Origin: a bacterium
Lineage (GTDB): Bacteria > Patescibacteriota > Dojkabacteria > JAKAPS01 > JAJZLI01
Direction: 5' to 3'
Assembly: GCA_021791275.1 (NCBI GenBank)
Contig: JAJYWX010000034.1
Span: forward strand, 1 to 46,384
Length of the DNA: 46,384 nt
The notes beneath the pieces were generated by a model. That model was given only the letters and a program-made list of their open reading frames with translations, had not been told where the DNA came from and did not search any database. Positions 42,536 to 46,384 of the stretch are shown piece after piece. Both the position numbers and the translations under genes were made by a program. Each line of letters opens with the position of its first letter. Within the stretch, counting starts at the first letter, position 1.

Positions 42536-44782
42536 GTGGTTAGAATAAAAAAGAAAAGTATTATTGAAATTATCCAGGAGCCTGTGATCCTTAAAATTGC
42601 AGTTCCTAAGAATAATGAAAAGACTCCTTTAGCTGGAGAACAGCTATTCACTTCTATACATGGGATTTTAAATGATAGCAAAATTTCAAAGAATCATTTT
42701 AGTCTAGAGATAATATCTTCAGTACAGGGAATCTCATTTTGCGTTGTAATATCAAAGGAGTATAAAGACTTTATTAAAGGGCAGATATATGCACAATATC
42801 CTAGTGCTGAAATTATTGAAGAAAGTGATTATTGTTCATCATTTAATCAGTATAGATATTTTTATTCTACTGAAATTTCTTTTGGTAAAGATTATATATT
42901 TCCTATTAGGACTTTTCCAAATTTTGAAGTAGATCCTCTTTCATCTATAACTAGTGCTATGAGTTCTAAAATAGATAATAGTGATTTATCTTCCATTCAA
43001 ATACTTATTAGGCCAATTAATAATACCTGGCAAAGTAAAAGCAAAAGATATGTTGAAAGAGTAAAAAATTCAAGGAAATCAATGATATCAATCTTTGCTT
43101 CAAGTACAGATAAAAGTAAAGTTGAAAAAAATTTTTCAAGTTTAGAAGAGAATGAAATCTCTCAGATAGAAAATAAGGTATTAAAAGTAGGATATATCTT
43201 TTCTATTAGGGTTATATCTTTATCAAATACATTTGATAATCCTAAAATTAATGTATCAAATATGATAGCATCTTTTAAACAATTTACATCACCTCATCTT
43301 AATCACTTTGTAGAAATTAAAAATAGTAGTAAAGATAAGAATATTCTTAGTAAATTTCAATCTAGATATATGGGTAGTAAGGTGAAAAGTATAATTAATG
43401 TTGAAGAATTAGCTTCCCTATATCATTTACCAAATATATCAGTAGAAACACCATCTATTATATATTCAAAAGCAAAAAAATCAGAACCTCCATTAGATTT
43501 GCCAGTTGAGGGTGTTAATTTTATAGGGAAAACTAATTTTAGAGGCATGAATAAGAGGTTTGGTATCAAAAGGGAAGATAGAAGAAGACATATGTACATA
43601 TTAGGAAAAACTGGGACAGGAAAAAGTACAATGATGAAAAATATGATAATTCAAGACATACAAGCAGGTGAAGGTGTAGGTATTTTTGATCCTCATGGTG
43701 AACTCGCAGAAAGTATACTTGATTATATACCTTCTAATAGAGTTAATGACGTTGTTATTATTGATCCATCTGATATAGATAATCCAGTTTCAATCAATTT
43801 ATTAGATTTAAAAGATAAATCTTTAAAAGATTTAGTTGCAGATAATATTGTTTCTGTTTTTAAGAAACACTTTGATTCATGGGGACCTAGGTTAGAGTAT
43901 CTACTTCATAATTGCATACTTACATTAATTCAAGTTGATAATACTTCGATTTTGGGTATTCAGAGAATATTGATTGATAAAAAATATAGAGAATCTATTT
44001 TAAAACAGATAGATGATCCAATATTATTGCGATTTTGGAAAGAAGAATATGAAGGTATGGAGAAAAATCCAAGACTTACGGCAGAAGCAATAGCTCCAAT
44101 TCAAAATAAGGTGGGAAGATTCCTCTCTTCGTCTACAATAAGAAACTTAGTTGGTCAAGTGACTTCAACTATTGATTTAGAAGATATTATAAATTCAAAA
44201 AAAATATTGATAGTAAATTTATCACAAGGAAAGATAGGAGAAGAAAGTGCATCACTTTTAGGAGGTATGCTTATAACAAAGTTACAATCAGCTGCTATGC
44301 AAAGAGTCAGAATTGTTGATGAGACTCAAAGAGAAGATTTTTATCTTTATGTTGATGAATTTCAAATATTTGCAACTAATGCATTTTCAAAAATTTTGTC
44401 TGAATCAAGGAAATATAGATTAAATCTAGTATTAGCTCATCAATATATATCACAATTAGAAGAAAGTATCCAGAATGCAATTTTTGGAAATATTGGAACA
44501 ATAATATCTTTTGTAATTGGGCCACGAGATGCAGATGTACTTGAAAAAGAATTTACACCTTTATTTACCAATGAAGATCTAATATCATTAGATAAACATC
44601 ATTTTTATATAAGATTAATGATAGATGGAATGATTTCGAAACCATTTAGTGCTATATCTGAAGATATTCAATATGAAAAAACATTTAATAAAGAGAAGGT
44701 TATTAAAGTTTCAAGAGAAAGGTATTCTAGAAAAAAAGAAATAGTTGAAGATAAAATTAATAGATGGTCCAATAATAGTTAA
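42536..44782 (+). CDS. conjugation-type (TraG/VirB4/HerA-like) ATPase
   Basis: Protein of 748 aa. The first 330 residues are an unrecognised domain without membrane helices, and the C-terminal half is a FtsK/HerA-superfamily motor: Walker A GKTGTGKST (357-365), GVGIFDPHGELAE, Walker B in YLYVDEFQIFA (about 600-610) and a later LAHQYISQL. Such ATPases drive conjugation, type IV secretion or pili, and single copies are frequent in small-genome bacteria. The only possible start is GTG at 42536, since a stop codon lies four codons upstream. It is followed after 5 nt by the XRE regulator. No relaxase or other secretion gene is nearby, so the partner machinery is unknown. Confidence 0.82.
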   Translation: MVRIKKKSIIEIIQEPVILKIAVPKNNEKTPLAGEQLFTSIHGILNDSKISKNHFSLEIISSVQGISFCVVISKEYKDFIKGQIYAQYPSAEIIEESDYCSSFNQYRYFYSTEISFGKDYIFPIRTFPNFEVDPLSSITSAMSSKIDNSDLSSIQILIRPINNTWQSKSKRYVERVKNSRKSMISIFASSTDKSKVEKNFSSLEENEISQIENKVLKVGYIFSIRVISLSNTFDNPKINVSNMIASFKQFTSPHLNHFVEIKNSSKDKNILSKFQSRYMGSKVKSIINVEELASLYHLPNISVETPSIIYSKAKKSEPPLDLPVEGVNFIGKTNFRGMNKRFGIKREDRRRHMYILGKTGTGKSTMMKNMIIQDIQAGEGVGIFDPHGELAESILDYIPSNRVNDVVIIDPSDIDNPVSINLLDLKDKSLKDLVADNIVSVFKKHFDSWGPRLEYLLHNCILTLIQVDNTSILGIQRILIDKKYRESILKQIDDPILLRFWKEEYEGMEKNPRLTAEAIAPIQNKVGRFLSSSTIRNLVGQVTSTIDLEDIINSKKILIVNLSQGKIGEESASLLGGMLITKLQSAAMQRVRIVDETQREDFYLYVDEFQIFATNAFSKILSESRKYRLNLVLAHQYISQLEESIQNAIFGNIGTIISFVIGPRDADVLEKEFTPLFTNEDLISLDKHHFYIRLMIDGMISKPFSAISEDIQYEKTFNKEKVIKVSRERYSRKKEIVEDKINRWSNNS

Positions 44783-44787
44783 AATTT

Positions 44788-45597
44788 ATGAAGAATAACA
44801 TAGGAGAATACATAAAATCAAAAAGATTAACATATAATAATCAGGGGATTAGCCAGTTAGATCTCTCATTAAAAATTGGATGGGAAAATCCTTCAACTTT
44901 ATCAAGAATAGAGCAAGGGGATACTATTCCGAATAAAGATACTGTGATAAGAATATTAAAAGCTTTAGATATAAATGAATCTTTAATAATTTTTATACTT
45001 ATGAAAAATCTTTATCTGTATGATACTCCTATTAATAATAACTATATAAATAAGGTAATAAAAAATATAGGGAAGAGGCTTGAGTATTCTGAATATCCTA
45101 TATTTGTATCTTTTTTCCCGAGTAATATGATAGAAGAGAATTTATATATTAATGATTTATTATTTAAAATATTTATTGGTGAGAATTCTACAGGAAATAG
45201 TACGCAAAAATTTTTATTTAAAAAGGATGTAATTGAACTTCTATTTAATCCAGAATATGAATTTTATAATAGAGTTATTAATGGAGATGAATTTAGAAAG
45301 ATAATCGTCAATAATATGTATATAATTTTTAATGGAGAAAAAGATGAAGAAGGATACATTAATAGCTTGATGAAATTTAAAGATATGAAAAAATTTTGGA
45401 ATGAAAAAGTTTTATCGTCAAAGAATTTACAATTTTTTAATATACCTTTTATATATGATTCTCCATTAGTTGGAAAGATATCATTTTTTGTAGACAAAAT
45501 ACCTTTTATAGATGATAATAGGTTTTTCATACAAAAATTTATTCCACAGGGAAAAGAAGATTTCCTGAAATTAGAAAAAATAAAGAACATTCATTAA
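44788..45597 (+). CDS. XRE-family helix-turn-helix protein
   Basis: Protein of 269 aa. Residues about 5-65 form an XRE/Cro-type helix-turn-helix domain (GISQLDLSLKIGWENPSTLSRIEQGD). The remaining 200 residues match nothing I recognise and contain several Phe/Tyr-rich segments; they may sense a ligand or dimerise. It lies 5 nt behind the ATPase gene in the same operon and is a candidate local regulator of it. The start ATG lacks a ribosome-binding site, consistent with coupling. Confidence 0.8.
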   Translation: MKNNIGEYIKSKRLTYNNQGISQLDLSLKIGWENPSTLSRIEQGDTIPNKDTVIRILKALDINESLIIFILMKNLYLYDTPINNNYINKVIKNIGKRLEYSEYPIFVSFFPSNMIEENLYINDLLFKIFIGENSTGNSTQKFLFKKDVIELLFNPEYEFYNRVINGDEFRKIIVNNMYIIFNGEKDEEGYINSLMKFKDMKKFWNEKVLSSKNLQFFNIPFIYDSPLVGKISFFVDKIPFIDDNRFFIQKFIPQGKEDFLKLEKIKNIH

Positions 45598-45610
45598 ATA
45601 AGGTCTCCAT

Positions 45611-45639
45611 ATGACAATTTTTTTTATATATTATATACT
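45611..45639 (+). promoter_or_regulatory. promoter of phosphohexomutase gene
   Basis: ATGACA (45611-45616), 17 nt, TATACT (45634-45639), 10 nt, ATG at 45650. The expected leader is only about 4 nt. Confidence 0.6.
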
Positions 45640-45649
45640 TGTCTAGTAT

Positions 45650-46384
45650 ATGGATGATTCAATTTTTAAGGCATATGATATTAGGGGTATTTATCCTGAA
45701 TCTATAAATGAGAATATCGTTTCAAAAATAGGATATTTTTATGTAAAATTATTCGATTTAAAAAATATCTGTGTTGGAAAGGATATTAGAAGTTCTTCTC
45801 CATCTTTATTTAATACGTTTGTAAAAGGAGCTATTCTTGCTGGAGCTAAAATAACAGATATTGGAGTTATATCAACTGACATGATGTATTTTGCATCAGG
45901 CTTTTATGATTTTGATGGAGGAGCTCAAATAACTGCATCACATAATCCAAAAGAATATAATGGAATTAAATTAGTAAGACATGGAGAGCCTATTAGCAGT
46001 GATGATGGTATTTTTGATATACGAGATATAGTTAAAAAAAATATTGATATTAATCTAGATCTTCCAGAAAGCTTTAATATGGAATCTAAAAATATATTAA
46101 ATGATTATATAAAGCATGTTTTATCTTTCGTAGACTGTGATGAGATAAAGGATTTAAAAGTTGCAGTAGATGTAGGTAATGGAGTTGCCGGGTACATAGT
46201 AGAGGAAATTTTTAAATACTTAAAGTGCACCTTGGTTCCTTTATATTTTGATCCAGATGAAAATTTTCCTAATCATCCAGCTAATCCAATGGATGAGAAT
46301 AATGTAAAGGATTTGGAGAGAAAAATTATAGAATCTGGTGCTGATTTAGGGATAGCATTTGATGGAGATGCTGATAGGTGTGCA
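45650..46384 (+). CDS. phosphomannomutase/phosphoglucomutase family protein (partial, runs off the edge)
   Basis: The first 245 residues of an alpha-D-phosphohexomutase, which interconverts hexose 6- and 1-phosphates for nucleotide-sugar synthesis. The N-terminus AYDIRGIYPESI is typical of ManB/AlgC-like enzymes. The phosphoserine loop TASHNP has Ser97, and the metal-binding loop DGDADR is at 238-243, just before the window ends. It begins at ATG 45650 (an ATG at 45654 is in another frame). Such an enzyme could feed the glycosyltransferase cluster. Whether it prefers mannose, glucose or glucosamine phosphate cannot be told without the C-terminal half. Confidence 0.92.
   Translation, partial: MDDSIFKAYDIRGIYPESINENIVSKIGYFYVKLFDLKNICVGKDIRSSSPSLFNTFVKGAILAGAKITDIGVISTDMMYFASGFYDFDGGAQITASHNPKEYNGIKLVRHGEPISSDDGIFDIRDIVKKNIDINLDLPESFNMESKNILNDYIKHVLSFVDCDEIKDLKVAVDVGNGVAGYIVEEIFKYLKCTLVPLYFDPDENFPNHPANPMDENNVKDLERKIIESGADLGIAFDGDADRCA

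Noticed and set aside
1-46384. Recoded UGA as in Absconditabacteria/Gracilibacteria
   Set aside because: TGA ends many genes in ATGA overlaps with full-length family-like C-termini, so it functions as a stop.

Overview
This window is low-GC bacterial DNA (mid-20s % G+C in the lines I counted) and is packed with genes, many joined by ATGA or TAATG stop/start overlaps. The gene set points to a small-genome bacterium of Patescibacteria/CPR type: a membrane-anchored MurF-like ligase beside Ddl, an adenosylcobalamin-dependent ribonucleotide reductase, a LysM/C39-type exported protein, and a lone conjugation-type ATPase. The phylum is an inference and I do not assign a lineage. TGA is used as a stop, so this is not a UGA-recoding lineage. 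No rRNA, tRNA, CRISPR array or insertion sequence was recognised. The last gene (phosphomannomutase family) runs off the right edge.

Layout. 42-3341 (-): alpha/beta hydrolase, MurF-like ligase and D-Ala-D-Ala ligase. 3410-6076 (+): tRNA hydroxylase TrhO and two tandem RimK-like ATP-grasp ligases. 6070-10615 (-): LeuRS, a threonine-synthase-like PLP enzyme and another ATP-grasp ligase in one overlapping operon. 10696-11240 (+): three very small genes, the first a LysW-like zinc-ribbon protein. 11252-20088 (-): an envelope-glycan block with a degenerate acylphosphatase-like protein, O-antigen-ligase-like and Wzx-like membrane proteins, four glycosyltransferases (GT4, GT28-type, GT28-type, GT4) and MurB. 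20135-25357 (-): CvpA-like protein, Nramp-like transporter, YidD, class II RNR, MazG-like hydrolase and corrinoid adenosyltransferase. 25474-28828 (+): HtrA protease with a response regulator and histidine kinase. 29025-30365 (+): LysM/C39 protein. 30367-32016 (-): ArgRS. 32123-34398 (+): cytochrome bd oxidase. 34536-36344 (-): an MMPL/RND transporter that looks foreign. 36458-40220 (-): DUF1634 and TauE/SafE pair, stand-alone GreA C-terminal domain and a large membrane histidine kinase. 40421-42351 (-): an E1/ThiF-like enzyme with a zinc-containing GNAT-like protein. 42536-45597 (+): conjugation-type ATPase and an XRE regulator. 45650-end (+): phosphohexomutase.

Three signals stand out. First, many transcription units start with a recognisable -10 hexamer placed 6-8 nt before the start codon, often with a -35 box 16-18 nt upstream and usually no Shine-Dalgarno sequence, so leaderless mRNA appears to be the default. 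Second, the MMPL gene at 34536-36344 breaks that rule: it has an AAGGAG ribosome-binding site 8 nt before its ATG, a leader of roughly 38 nt, higher G+C and an unusual nested hairpin after its stop. Third, a LysW-like carrier-type protein, two RimK/LysX-type ligases, a PLP enzyme and another ATP-grasp ligase lie within 7 kb. This could be an amino-group-carrier or peptide-ligation system, although the LysW-like protein lacks the usual C-terminal Glu motif.

Functionally the window is about the cell envelope (peptidoglycan precursors, glycolipid and surface polysaccharide, envelope proteolysis and sensing), B12-dependent dNTP synthesis, oxygen use or scavenging, and aminoacyl-tRNA synthesis.
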